Source: Streptomyces cellostaticus
Lineage (GTDB): Bacteria > Actinomycetota > Actinomycetes > Streptomycetales > Streptomycetaceae
Assembly (NCBI RefSeq): GCF_023630175.1
Contig: NZ_JALLIN010000037.1
Location: 1 to 64,000, forward strand
Direction of reading: 5' to 3'
DNA: 64,000 nt
Part shown: positions 16,698 through 25,429 of the stretch, in pieces
Layout of the letters: each line of letters opens with the position of its first letter
How positions within the stretch are numbered: position 1 is the first letter of the stretch
The notes under the pieces: generated by a model
What the model was told of the DNA's origin: nothing
The model's input: the letters and a program-made list of their open reading frames with translations, nothing else
Database searches by the model: none
Made by a program: the position numbers and the translations under genes

Positions 16698-19600
16698 CCC
16701 CGGAGGCCGGGACTCCGCCGGGTGCCGCGCCGAAGCCGGCCGCGGCCTTCCGGGACGCCACCGCGGTGGTGCCGTCCGGTACCGGGGACATCGCGGTGAC
16801 CACCGCGGTGTTCCAGGTGCTCGCGGCGGACGGCGGCGTCGCCGGGGCCGGTTTCCTGGCCGGCGACGGCATCGCCTTCACCTGCGCGCACGTGGTGAGC
16901 CTCGCCGGACAGCACGGCGGCGGGCAGGTGGAACTGGTCTTCGCACGCCTGCCGGGCGCTCCCCGGACCACCGCGCGGGTCCTGGCCGAGGGGTGGCGGG
17001 CGACGGAGGACGAGGACATCGCCGTACTGCGGCTGGAGGGCGCTCCCTCGGGCGCGCGACCCCTGTCGTTGGGGGCGAGCGCTGGATGCCGGGGACACCG
17101 GGTGCTGTCGTACGGGTTTCCCGGGCAGGCGCCGCGCGGCGGTCATTTCGGCTACGGCACGGCCGGGGGCCTGCTCGCCGAAGGCGGCGGCGCTGGCCGG
17201 CTGCTTCAGTTGTCGGCGGCCAACGACCTCACCACAGGGTTCAGCGGGGGGCCGGTCGTGGACGAGGTGACCGGTCTGGTCATCGGCATGGTCACCTCCA
17301 TCGCCTCCCCCGACACCCACCACCGGGGTCTGGGCATCGCCTACGCCACGCCGGCCGAGGTACTGCGCGAGACACGGCCGGAACTCGCCGTCAGTCAGGT
17401 GTGCCCCTACCTGGGACTGCAACCGTTCACCGCGCAGCACGCCGCATGGTTCCACGGCCGGGAGGCGGCCGTGGAGAGTGTGCTGGCGGCACTCGGCGGA
17501 CACCGGCGGATGCTCATGCTGCTGGGCCCCTCGGGAGCGGGGAAGTCGTCGCTGGTCAAGGCCGGCGTACTGCCGGCCCTGGCCGAGGGGGCGGTGCCGG
17601 GCAGCGACCGCTGGCTGCCGGTACTGGCCCGTCCGGGCCGAAACCTTCTGGCCGAACTGGAACGTGCCGGTCTGCCCGGTGCCTCCGCCGACGGTGTCCT
17701 GGCCGCGTCCGAGGCGCGTCTGGCCGCCGAACCCGGCCATGACCGGGTGCTGTTGGTCATCGACCAGTTCGAGGAACTCCTCACCCAGTCGGCCCCGGGC
17801 ACGGCGGACCCGGCAGCCGACCGGCGTGTGCGTGCCGCGGAGCAGTTGGTGGAGCTGACCGACTCCCACGCCCCCGTCACCGTAGTACTGATCATGCGCA
17901 ACGACTTCTACGCCGCACTCGACGCCCTCTCCCCCGCTCTCCTGAACGCCGCCATGCCGGGCATCCTCAACGTCCCCACCACCCTGGGCGTCCCCGAGCT
18001 GAGGGCGATCATCACCCGCCCCGCCGAGGCCGTCGGTCTACCGCTGGAGAACGGCCTCGTGGACCGGATCATCAGCGATGTCATGCAGGCCCACTCGGCG
18101 GTCCGGCACGTCCCGGTCACCCTCCTTCCGCCACTGGAACTGGCCCTCCGGGAACTGTGGGTGCGCCGCAACGGCGATGACGGACGGCTCACCCACGAGG
18201 CCTACGGCAGGATCGGCACGGTCATCGGCAGCATGACGGTCTGGTGCGACACCGCCCTCGGTCAGCTCTGCGCCGGCCATCGCCCCATCGCGCGGCGGAT
18301 CCTCACGGCACTCGTCCGCCCCGCCGACGAGCCCGACGGCATCCCCGCCACTCGCCAGGCCGTACCCCTCGCCCGGCTGCGCGCTCTCGCCGGCGACCAG
18401 CGGCTCGACGCAGCCGCCGCCGACGAGGCGTTCGACACCGTGCTCACGGCCCTCGTCCGCCACCGCCTCATCACCGTCGGCACGGCCGCGCCCTGGGGGA
18501 CGAACCCCGGTGCCGCGGTGGCCGACGAGGCGACAGCGGAACTGGTCCACGACGCCCTCGTCCGCGAATGGGCCGACCTGCGTGACTGGGTGGCCCAGGA
18601 CCACCGGTTCCAGCTCTGGCTGCAGCGGGCCGCCGAGCAGCAGACCCGCCACGCCCGGAGCGGCCTTGCCGGCGACCTGCTGGACGGCACGCTGCTGGCC
18701 GAGGGCCTCGACTGGGCCGGTAGACGCTCGCTGCCCGCCGAGATCACCGGGATCCTGGAGGCCAGCCGAAGGCATCAGCAGACCGCGGTACGCCGCGCAC
18801 GGCGCATCAACTCGGTACTGGCCGGATTGCTCGCGCTCGCCCTCACCGCCGTCGGAGCGGCCCTCTACCAGCAGCACACGGCGACGGCCGCGCAGCACGA
18901 GGCGCGCTCGCGCCGGCTCGCCGCACAGTCCGCCGCCCTGCGGGGCGACGACCCGGACCTGTCCTCGCTCCTGGCCGTCATGGCGTGGCGAACGGCACAC
19001 ACCAACGAAGCAGCCGGAGCACTCTTCGCGGCCCCCGCGGCCGACCTCCGCGCCCGTCTCGCGGGCCACCACGGACCGCCACCCTCCGGGCTCGTCGGTT
19101 CGATGGCCTTCAGTCCGGACGGCTCGACCCTCGTCACCGCCGACGACACCACCGTGCGCCGATGGGACACGAAGACGGGCGAGCGCCGGGCCACCCCCGA
19201 CAACCACCAGGACATGAGCGGCGACACGACCCTCAGCACGGACGGCACCACACTCGCCGTGCCCGGGGAGAGCACCGTGCAGCTCGTGGACGTGCGGACG
19301 GGTGGCTCCCGCATCCTCCCGGCCGGACACCGATCGCACGCCGATTCCGCCCTGTTCGGTCCGGACGGCAGGATGCTCGCCACCGTCGACGACACGACCG
19401 TACGCGTGTGGGACCTGCGGACCGGTGAAGCCCTCGCTTCCCTCACCACTCATGCCGACTTCCTGACGACGGATTCGATCGCATTCAGCCCGGACGGCGC
19501 GACCCTCGCCGTGCCCGGCGACAAGAACAGGTCGGTACGCCTGCTGGACATCAGCACCGGTAGGTCCCGGACCGTCGTCGGTGAACTCGAACATGCGGTC

Positions 19601-20959
19601 CTCGCCGTGGCCTTCCACCCGGGCGGAAGGGCTCTCGCCGTTCTCGGCGACGAGGAGACGGCCGTACCCCTCCTGGCCCTCGACACCGGAAAGCCGATCC
19701 GCACCTTCACCGGTCGCGACGACATGGTGTCCTCGCTCGCCTTCAGCCCTGACGGCACGACCATGGCCTTCGGCACGCGGGCAGGTACGGTGCGTCTGTG
19801 GGACGTGCGCAGCGGCCAGTCCCGCGGCGGCTTCACCGGTCACGAGGGTGCCGTCCACTCGATGGTGTTCAGCCCGGACGGATCGACGCTGGCGGCCGCC
19901 GACGAGGGAACCGTGCGCCTGTGGGATGCCCGGATCGGCCAGACCTACGCCACGTTCGGCGCCGAACAGATCGCGCCGGCGGTGGCCTTCAGTCCGGACG
20001 GCTCGACGCTCGCCAGTGTGGAGAGCCACGGGACCCTGAGACTGCGGGACTTGGCGACGGGTGCGGCCCGGACCGTCCTCATGGACCGGCGGGTCGCCCA
20101 CTACGCGATGGCGTACAGCCCGGACGGGAGAACCCTCGCGACCGCCGGCGACGAAGCGAAGAGCGTCCAACTGCGGGATCCTCGTACCGGTCGGACCCGG
20201 ACCACCGTCCCCGGGCGGGACGACGGGGTGTCGGAGGTGGCATTCAGCCCGGACGGCAGGACCCTCGCCACGGTGGGTGACAGCAGGGACGCGACCGTGC
20301 GCCTGTGGGACACGCGGAGCGGCGGACTCCGCGCCACCCTGCCCCGCGACGAGCGGATACGCGGGGCGGTGTCCTTCAGCCCGGACCGCAGAACCATCGC
20401 CTTCGCCGGCGGCTGGAACCACGTGCGCCTGTGGGACATGGAAACCGGAAGCACACGTGTGACCCTCAAGGGGCACCGCGGCTATGTGACGGCGACCGCG
20501 TTCAGCCCGGACGGGCGGATGGTCGCCTCCGGCAGCCGGGACGGGACCGCGCGGCTGTGGGACGCGGAGACCGGCGAGTTGCTGACCACCCTCACCGGCC
20601 AGGGCGACTGGGTGTCCTCGGTGGTGTTCAGCCCGGACGGCAGGACCCTCGCCACGGCCAGTGACAACAGGGACGCGACCGTACGGCTGTGGGACACGCG
20701 GAGCGGCAGGCTCCGCGCCACGCTCAGCGGGCACTACGGCCCTGTGTACGCGGTCGCGTTCCACCCGGACGGCAAGATCCTCGCGACCAGCGGCCGCGAC
20801 GGTAGCGTCCGCCTGTGGGACGTGGACCTCCCTGGCGCCCAGGAGATCAGCGACGCCGTGTGCACCGGACTCCATCGCGATCTCACGGAAACGGAGCGGG
20901 TCGCCTATCTCGGCAGCCGGGACGGTGATCCGGTGTGCCCTGACACGCCTGGTCGTTGA
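16694..20959 (+). CDS. Trypsin-like protease / nSTAND NTPase / WD40 repeat conflict-system protein
   Basis: A 1421-residue multidomain protein. Residues of about 20-215 form a trypsin-like protease with the triad His66 (FTCAHVV), Asp108 (DEDIAVLRL) and Ser184 (GFSGGPVV). Residues of about 237-640 are an nSTAND NTPase: CPYLGLQPF entry motif, Walker A GPSGAGKS (278-285), Walker B LLVIDQFEE (353-361). One membrane helix at about 705-725 separates these cytosolic parts from 14 WD40 repeats (about 798-1390), enough for two seven-bladed propellers. Most blades show the AFSPDG and VRLWD signatures. STAND proteins act as switches that oligomerise after ligand sensing. Here the propellers could sense, the NTPase assemble and the protease execute, cutting the co-encoded partner or host proteins. 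That model is inference. All catalytic residues look intact. Confidence 0.9.
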   Translation: MTPEAGTPPGAAPKPAAAFRDATAVVPSGTGDIAVTTAVFQVLAADGGVAGAGFLAGDGIAFTCAHVVSLAGQHGGGQVELVFARLPGAPRTTARVLAEGWRATEDEDIAVLRLEGAPSGARPLSLGASAGCRGHRVLSYGFPGQAPRGGHFGYGTAGGLLAEGGGAGRLLQLSAANDLTTGFSGGPVVDEVTGLVIGMVTSIASPDTHHRGLGIAYATPAEVLRETRPELAVSQVCPYLGLQPFTAQHAAWFHGREAAVESVLAALGGHRRMLMLLGPSGAGKSSLVKAGVLPALAEGAVPGSDRWLPVLARPGRNLLAELERAGLPGASADGVLAASEARLAAEPGHDRVLLVIDQFEELLTQSAPGTADPAADRRVRAAEQLVELTDSHAPVTVVLIMRNDFYAALDALSPALLNAAMPGILNVPTTLGVPELRAIITRPAEAVGLPLENGLVDRIISDVMQAHSAVRHVPVTLLPPLELALRELWVRRNGDDGRLTHEAYGRIGTVIGSMTVWCDTALGQLCAGHRPIARRILTALVRPADEPDGIPATRQAVPLARLRALAGDQRLDAAAADEAFDTVLTALVRHRLITVGTAAPWGTNPGAAVADEATAELVHDALVREWADLRDWVAQDHRFQLWLQRAAEQQTRHARSGLAGDLLDGTLLAEGLDWAGRRSLPAEITGILEASRRHQQTAVRRARRINSVLAGLLALALTAVGAALYQQHTATAAQHEARSRRLAAQSAALRGDDPDLSSLLAVMAWRTAHTNEAAGALFAAPAADLRARLAGHHGPPPSGLVGSMAFSPDGSTLVTADDTTVRRWDTKTGERRATPDNHQDMSGDTTLSTDGTTLAVPGESTVQLVDVRTGGSRILPAGHRSHADSALFGPDGRMLATVDDTTVRVWDLRTGEALASLTTHADFLTTDSIAFSPDGATLAVPGDKNRSVRLLDISTGRSRTVVGELEHAVLAVAFHPGGRALAVLGDEETAVPLLALDTGKPIRTFTGRDDMVSSLAFSPDGTTMAFGTRAGTVRLWDVRSGQSRGGFTGHEGAVHSMVFSPDGSTLAAADEGTVRLWDARIGQTYATFGAEQIAPAVAFSPDGSTLASVESHGTLRLRDLATGAARTVLMDRRVAHYAMAYSPDGRTLATAGDEAKSVQLRDPRTGRTRTTVPGRDDGVSEVAFSPDGRTLATVGDSRDATVRLWDTRSGGLRATLPRDERIRGAVSFSPDRRTIAFAGGWNHVRLWDMETGSTRVTLKGHRGYVTATAFSPDGRMVASGSRDGTARLWDAETGELLTTLTGQGDWVSSVVFSPDGRTLATASDNRDATVRLWDTRSGRLRATLSGHYGPVYAVAFHPDGKILATSGRDGSVRLWDVDLPGAQEISDAVCTGLHRDLTETERVAYLGSRDGDPVCPDTPGR

Positions 20960-21040
20960 CGTCTCTGTCCGCTCCGCGCGAGTTCCGCATCCCCCCGACC
21001 GCATTGGAACTGTTCCATCGATTCCGGCAGAAGGGCGAAA

Positions 21041-21469
21041 GTGGAGTATCACCCGGACGACATCACCGCACTCGACACGGTGAACTACCTGCGCATGGGT
21101 GAGAGCCGGTTCTTCCGCTCGGGTACCTACGATGCGGTCGAACTGGCAGGGATGATCGCCACCGAGGCTCTGACTCTGGGCGCGGAGACGGTTCACATCC
21201 AGTCCGAGAGGGACTGGCTGGTCGTGACCGCCGACAAGGACTGGCTGGGACCCTACGGCCAAGAGGCGTTTCACACGATCACTCCGTTCCCGGAGGCCGG
21301 AGTCAACGGCATGCTGGCGGAAGCTCTCGCCGTAGCCTTCTCGGCGGGCGTGATCACCATCACGCGCACCGGGTCCACCGTGATCAAGGGGGAGGGAGCG
21401 CCCCCCTCACCACTGCTCGGCCGGAATGCGGTCAGGGCATTCGCCTTCCGGCGCCGGCGCGAGATCTAG
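21041..21469 (+). CDS. Unknown 142-residue protein downstream of the nSTAND protease
   Basis: I do not recognise this family. The GTG start lies behind AGAAGGGCG, 81 bp after the protease gene on the same strand. The protein is soluble, acidic in its N-terminal half (MEYHPDDITALDTVNYLRMG) and ends in a basic tail (FAFRRRREI). A segment VIKGEGAPPSPLLGRN sits just before that tail. No signal peptide, membrane helix or catalytic motif is visible. Its position suggests a third member of the conflict locus, for example an immunity or specificity factor, but it could be an unrelated passenger. Codon use is like that of its neighbours. Confidence 0.7.
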   Translation: MEYHPDDITALDTVNYLRMGESRFFRSGTYDAVELAGMIATEALTLGAETVHIQSERDWLVVTADKDWLGPYGQEAFHTITPFPEAGVNGMLAEALAVAFSAGVITITRTGSTVIKGEGAPPSPLLGRNAVRAFAFRRRREI

Positions 21470-21527
21470 CACGCGGCATGGCCTCGACGCGAGTCGCGAT
21501 GAGTCCCGCGGTGTCCGGCGGTCGTAC

Positions 21528-22238
21528 TCAGTTCTGGTTCACCGGCCAGACCGCCGCCGGATCGCAGCGGGCCGGGCAGGCCAGCAGGTAGACCTCGTTA
21601 CCGAGGAACAGGTTGTATGTGTCGGTGGCGACGCTGTAGGGCTGCTCTGATGGGCCGGGATGGGCCGCGAATTCCATGTCCTCCGGTACCTGGCACACGT
21701 ACACCAGCTCCGCGCCGCACGCGCAGTGGTAGTACTCGGGAAACTGTGCCCAGGAGGGCGCACCGCCCACCTTGAACGTCTGAGCCCCCCGCTCCCGCTC
21801 ATCGGGGACGTCCGTGAAGGGGCGCAGCGACAGTGGCAGGGCGCGCAGGGAGGGTTCGGGCTCGGTCGTCGGCAGTACCGCGTCACGCTGAAGCAATACC
21901 CGCCAGAAGGGGCGCGGGTAGGGCGCTTGGGGAGCGTCCCAGTACCGGGAGACAAGCCGGCCATCAGTCAGCTCAGGACTGGAAGCGTCGTTGTGGGCGC
22001 GGCAGTGGAAGACCAACAGATGCTCTCCACCGAAAGGTTCCAGCTCCGGAGGGACGTCGAGCTGGAAGAACAACACCATCCGCTCGCCGCAGAAACACTC
22101 CGGCCACTCCTGGCCCTCGTCGAGGAAGGGCCAGCCGCCCACCGAGTTCCGCGTCGGCTGGGCCAGAGCCTCGGTGCCCACTTCGATCGCGTACGCCGGT
22201 AGTCCGACCCGCGTATCCCGCGCGTCACGTTCGATCAC
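21528..22238 (-). CDS. YwqG/DUF1963-like protein with paired CxCG motifs
   Basis: A 236-residue cytosolic protein from a GTG start. The layout SVGGWPFLDEGQEWP followed by a beta strand MVLFFQLDVP resembles the DUF1963/YwqG family, where a similar Gly-Trp-Pro entry precedes a strand ending in QLD. Two CxCG pairs, CFCGERM near residue 48 and CACGAEL near 181, may bind zinc. The C-terminus contains a conserved-looking NLFLGNEVYLLACPARC block. The function of this family is not established; members often lie near toxin-immunity or SMI1/KNR4 genes. The gene is convergent with the unknown gene downstream of the conflict locus, 58 bp away. Confidence 0.65.
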   Translation of the reverse strand: MIERDARDTRVGLPAYAIEVGTEALAQPTRNSVGGWPFLDEGQEWPECFCGERMVLFFQLDVPPELEPFGGEHLLVFHCRAHNDASSPELTDGRLVSRYWDAPQAPYPRPFWRVLLQRDAVLPTTEPEPSLRALPLSLRPFTDVPDERERGAQTFKVGGAPSWAQFPEYYHCACGAELVYVCQVPEDMEFAAHPGPSEQPYSVATDTYNLFLGNEVYLLACPARCDPAAVWPVNQN

Positions 22239-22654
22239 CCACCCACCCTAGGGGCCGCCCGATGACTGCCGGCCTCGGATGTGACGATCTTTGTGTGCCC
22301 GGTGTGCGGACGGCGTCGGACTCCTCCTGGACAACCCGTTCACCGGGGTGGGCCCACGGCTGTTCGGCAAACCGGCCATCGCGCTGCGGCGCAAGGGAGC
22401 CGATCCGGTCCGCAAAGGCCGTTCGGTGCCAGGCAACAGCAACGACCGCACGGCGCGGGGCTGACCGGCACGACGGACGCTGTCAGCCGCACTACCGTGA
22501 TCGCCGACGACGGCTACCGGGGCACTGAGGGTTGCTCGGCTAAATGGTCTCCGTGAAGCGGTCCGGCAGGCGCATGCCCGGGTGGAACGGGCCGGGTGGC
22601 CCCGGCTCTGGACAGACGTAAAGCCCCTGGTGGGACAGGTCTCACCACAAGATC
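22239..22654. other. Decayed DNA with two short protein-like fragments
   Basis: There is no intact gene in this 416-bp stretch. On the plus strand a roughly 50-codon open stretch ending at the stop near 22463 reads LLLDNPFTGVGPRLFGKPA, with strong third-position GC, and looks like the tail of a lost gene that I cannot name. Near 22500 VIADDGYRGTE resembles the DDE-domain tail of an IS5-like transposase. The edge at about 22625-22655 looks like the left end of the IS5-like relic that follows. Confidence 0.5.
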
Positions 22655-23100
22655 ATGTCCGCAACCACCAGAGGCTTCACGTTGGTCACCCATGTTGCCA
22701 CGCACGACGTCCCGCGCCGTGTCGTGGAGTACCTGGCCCGCCTGCTCGCAGCGCACCGACGGCACATCGGCACCCCACGCGGCGGTCGGGCACTGGGCCC
22801 GTTCCGCCAAGCCGTGCTGATCCTGCGCTGGTTCCGCGAGCGCGACTGCGTGCATGCACCGCCCGGCCCGCGACGCCGGCGGCTCCCAGGCCACCGGCTA
22901 CCGCTACCTGCACGAAGGCATCGACGTCCTCGCCAGGAAGGCACCGGACCTGCGCCAGGTCCTGGACCGCTGCCGACGCGAAGTCATGACGCACGTGATC
23001 CTGGACGGGACTCTCATCAAGTGCGCCCGCGTGGCCGGGAGCCGCGCTGGTGCAGTGGACGACGTGGTCGTCCGCGGCGCCGAGGAGGGTGAACTGCTCC
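22655..23100 (+). pseudogene. Frameshifted, truncated IS5-like transposase
   Basis: The first frame reads TTRGFTLVTHVATHDVPRRV and continues through RALGPFRQAVLILRWFRERD, typical of the N-terminal helix-turn-helix part of an IS5-type transposase common in streptomycetes. Near 22860 the frame shifts. The next frame continues the same protein with QATGYRYLHEGIDVLA and then HVILDGTLIKCARV, which holds the first catalytic Asp. Homology ends soon after, so the rest of the DDE domain is missing. The element is dead. Confidence 0.8.
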
Positions 23101-23124
23101 GCATCGGCTCAAGAGACAGCCGCA

Positions 23125-24273
23125 CTACCCGTGGACGGCAGCCAGGACGGCCTGTTTGAAGGCCGCTTCGGCTTGTGGAGTCGTGAAGCCCGTGCACGCG
23201 GTGACCTGCCGGGTGTCCGTGAATTCGGGGGAGAACCAGTCGGTGACGTTGTCGTCGCTCGCCTGGGTGATCGCTGGCGAGCCGGTTGTCAGACGGAAGC
23301 CGGTCTGCTTGCAGACGTGATCCTCGGGACGGATCAGGTGCCATACGACGGCGGCGTCGAAGATGGGCTTCGCCGGGAAACCGTCCGCTGCCAATTCGGC
23401 CACCAGCGGTAGTGAGGACTGGCCGAAGAAGTGCGCGAGCGGGTCCGGGCTCGCGGCCAGTTTCCGCAGCCGGTCGAGCGGGATCGGCGCGAGGGAGGAC
23501 AGTTCGAAGTTGATGGCGGTGAACGGGATTGACGTCTGTTCGAGTACGACCGCTTCCGCGCGGGGATCCATGATGTAGTTGAAATCCACCACCGGATGGC
23601 CGAACAGTTCCAGGGGTGTCGTCGGTTTGCTGCCGACCAGCGCGACAATCCGTTTGATGTGCGCGGCCTCCGCCGGGTAGTTCATGGCGAGGCAGGCCAC
23701 ATCGGTCAGTGGCCCGATGGCGAGAATGGTCAGTCCTCGCGTCCGACGCAACTGGTCGGCCATGAACCGGACGCCGTCGTTGACGCACGTTTTGGTGAGG
23801 TTCGCTCCGCCGGTGGTCTTCTGGGGCTCGACCGGCAGCCAGGCGTCCGCCCCCTGGACCACGGGGACCCGGGAACCGAGAGCACGCCGGGCGGCTTGTG
23901 CCGTGACCATGGAGGGCTTGACCAACGAGTTGCCCATCGTCACGACGATGCCCCGGACATCGAGATGGTGCGCGACGGCAAGGGCGAAAGCGTAGGAGTC
24001 GTCGATGTCGGGAACCGTGGGGGCGATGCCGTTGCGATTGCCGGTGGTCAAACCCATCGTCATGTCAGTGGACAGGATGACAGGACCGCTTCCGATGCCA
24101 GGGTGGAAGGAGTCTCCCTTGGCGAAAGTGCTGTCCGTTTGCCGGGCCGCATGCGTGGGAGGACGGGTGGCTGTCTGAGCTGCGCTCGTGCCGCCGCACA
24201 GCATCAGGGGAACGAATAGCCCGATGCCTAGCGCCGTGATCTTTTTTACAGCACCCCAGTGATTTCTCGTCAT
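23125..24273 (-). CDS. Secreted nucleoside hydrolase (IUNH family)
   Basis: A 382-residue exported protein. From the chosen ATG the N-terminus is MTRNHWGAVKKITALGIGLF, a basic then hydrophobic signal peptide cut near TSAAQT. An alternative ATG nine codons upstream lacks a ribosome site. The mature part has the fold pattern of inosine-uridine nucleoside hydrolases: VILSTDMTM at about residue 65, DIDDSYAFALAVAHH at about 89, VVQGAD, the glycine-poor LTILAIGPLTDVA and VDFNYIMDP. The usual DTDPGxDD calcium motif is split and altered: the first Asp (residue 70) and the DIDD cluster are 19 residues apart. Activity as a purine/pyrimidine ribohydrolase is therefore plausible but unproved; it may be a diverged lineage. 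Confidence 0.8.
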   Translation of the reverse strand: MTRNHWGAVKKITALGIGLFVPLMLCGGTSAAQTATRPPTHAARQTDSTFAKGDSFHPGIGSGPVILSTDMTMGLTTGNRNGIAPTVPDIDDSYAFALAVAHHLDVRGIVVTMGNSLVKPSMVTAQAARRALGSRVPVVQGADAWLPVEPQKTTGGANLTKTCVNDGVRFMADQLRRTRGLTILAIGPLTDVACLAMNYPAEAAHIKRIVALVGSKPTTPLELFGHPVVDFNYIMDPRAEAVVLEQTSIPFTAINFELSSLAPIPLDRLRKLAASPDPLAHFFGQSSLPLVAELAADGFPAKPIFDAAVVWHLIRPEDHVCKQTGFRLTTGSPAITQASDDNVTDWFSPEFTDTRQVTACTGFTTPQAEAAFKQAVLAAVHG

Positions 24274-24776
24274 AAGCAGCTCTTTCGTGGATCGGAGCAT
24301 GCGGGCAACCGGAATCGTCCGGATCAGTGCCGCCTGCCGCTGGTCTGGTAACCGGCAGAATAGTGACTCCCGTAATGAGCGAATGTCGCAACACGGGGTT
24401 TCTTCGCTCTTCTCCTGACCTCAATGCCGGTAAGTTAGTGCTTTGGTATGCGTTTCACCCGCTTGGGTTTGGTGGCGCCCACGAGGGTGGTGACCCCGGT
24501 GGGTGGGCGGTCCGCAGCCCGGTGACCTGGATGTCCCCCGGCAGGTCTCTCGCCCTGTCACCGACGCTGTCACGGACCTGTCGCCAACTACGCGGACTCT
24601 TCCGCACCTCGATGCCTTGACCTGCTACTGCGTAGTCGTCATCACCCTGAACCACGCGTCCCGGAGGGCACTCGTCTCGGCCACCACCGGTCCCCTGAAC
24701 CAAGCAACTGGCCAGGGGCAGCGAGCGGGCCGAGCACTTCCACCTCGCCGAGTGGAACACCACGCCGTGTCTCTTG
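24274..24776. other. Gene-free stretch upstream of the nucleoside hydrolase
   Basis: These 503 bp hold no gene I can support. The part next to the hydrolase start is relatively AT-rich (24290-24460) and should contain its promoter. The rest, from about 24470, reads like decayed mobile DNA. From the stop near 24698 the frame of the next gene is open and protein-like (AEHFHLAEWNTTPCLLM), so that gene may have lost its true start. Confidence 0.45.
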
Positions 24777-25424
24777 ATGTCCACCGAACTGCTCGCGCCG
24801 GACGACATCACCGTCAACGCCCTGCAGGCGCCGGGCAAGGGACTGCTGCCCGCGAGGCCGGCCCCAGGGCGAGGGAGCGCGGACGCAGTGCGCTCGGAAC
24901 GGAACCTCGCATACGCCGGCGCGGTGAAGGTACCTGCCGACGGCCACGGAGAACGGATCCAGGACGGGTTCCTCATCCCCCACAAGGAACTCGGCTGGTA
25001 CGGCCGGCTGCTCGCGCGCACCGGAGCCGCAGGCCGGCTGGCCTTCGCCGGAGCCGGCACCGAAATCGCCCAGTACCTGACCGACAAGCAGGGCCACAAA
25101 CACTACAAGCAGCAGACCTTCGCCGGTTCGTCCGGCGTCCGGGACGCGCGGCACAGGATAGGCCCGACGGTCTACGTCGGAACCGATCAAGTGTTCCGAC
25201 TCAACCGGATCCGCGTCGAGGCGTTCTCAGGGATGGCCGAGGAACTGTACGACCTGCTGGTCAAAGGACAGGTGGAGGCATACCGGAACCGGACGTACGA
25301 GCTACGCGACACCTACCCGACCAGCACCACGGCCCCGCTGTGGGGTCCCGTTTCCTTCGGCGACGACGGCACCGTGACGGCTCTGCGGGTGCTGCCGACG
25401 CAGGACGCCGAAGAGACCTCTTGA
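24777..25424 (+). CDS. Hypothetical protein, possibly missing its N-terminus
   Basis: I do not recognise this protein. From the first ATG it has 215 residues. It is soluble, and a central glycine/alanine-rich segment (GRLLARTGAAGRLAFAGAGT) is followed by a basic stretch (DKQGHKHYKQQ) and a C-terminal FRLNRIRVEAFSGMAEELYD. No ribosome site precedes the ATG. The frame stays open and protein-like for about 26 codons upstream, to a stop near 24698, with only CTG and TTG as possible earlier starts. That suggests loss of the original 5' end, which would fit the surrounding insertion-sequence debris. The stop lies just before the IS3 relic. Confidence 0.55.
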   Translation: MSTELLAPDDITVNALQAPGKGLLPARPAPGRGSADAVRSERNLAYAGAVKVPADGHGERIQDGFLIPHKELGWYGRLLARTGAAGRLAFAGAGTEIAQYLTDKQGHKHYKQQTFAGSSGVRDARHRIGPTVYVGTDQVFRLNRIRVEAFSGMAEELYDLLVKGQVEAYRNRTYELRDTYPTSTTAPLWGPVSFGDDGTVTALRVLPTQDAEETS

Positions 25425-25429
25425 GGGAG

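Noticed and set aside
18038..21274. Long open minus-strand frame opposite the nSTAND gene
   Set aside because: Antisense shadow. The plus strand has clear protease, NTPase and WD40 motifs.
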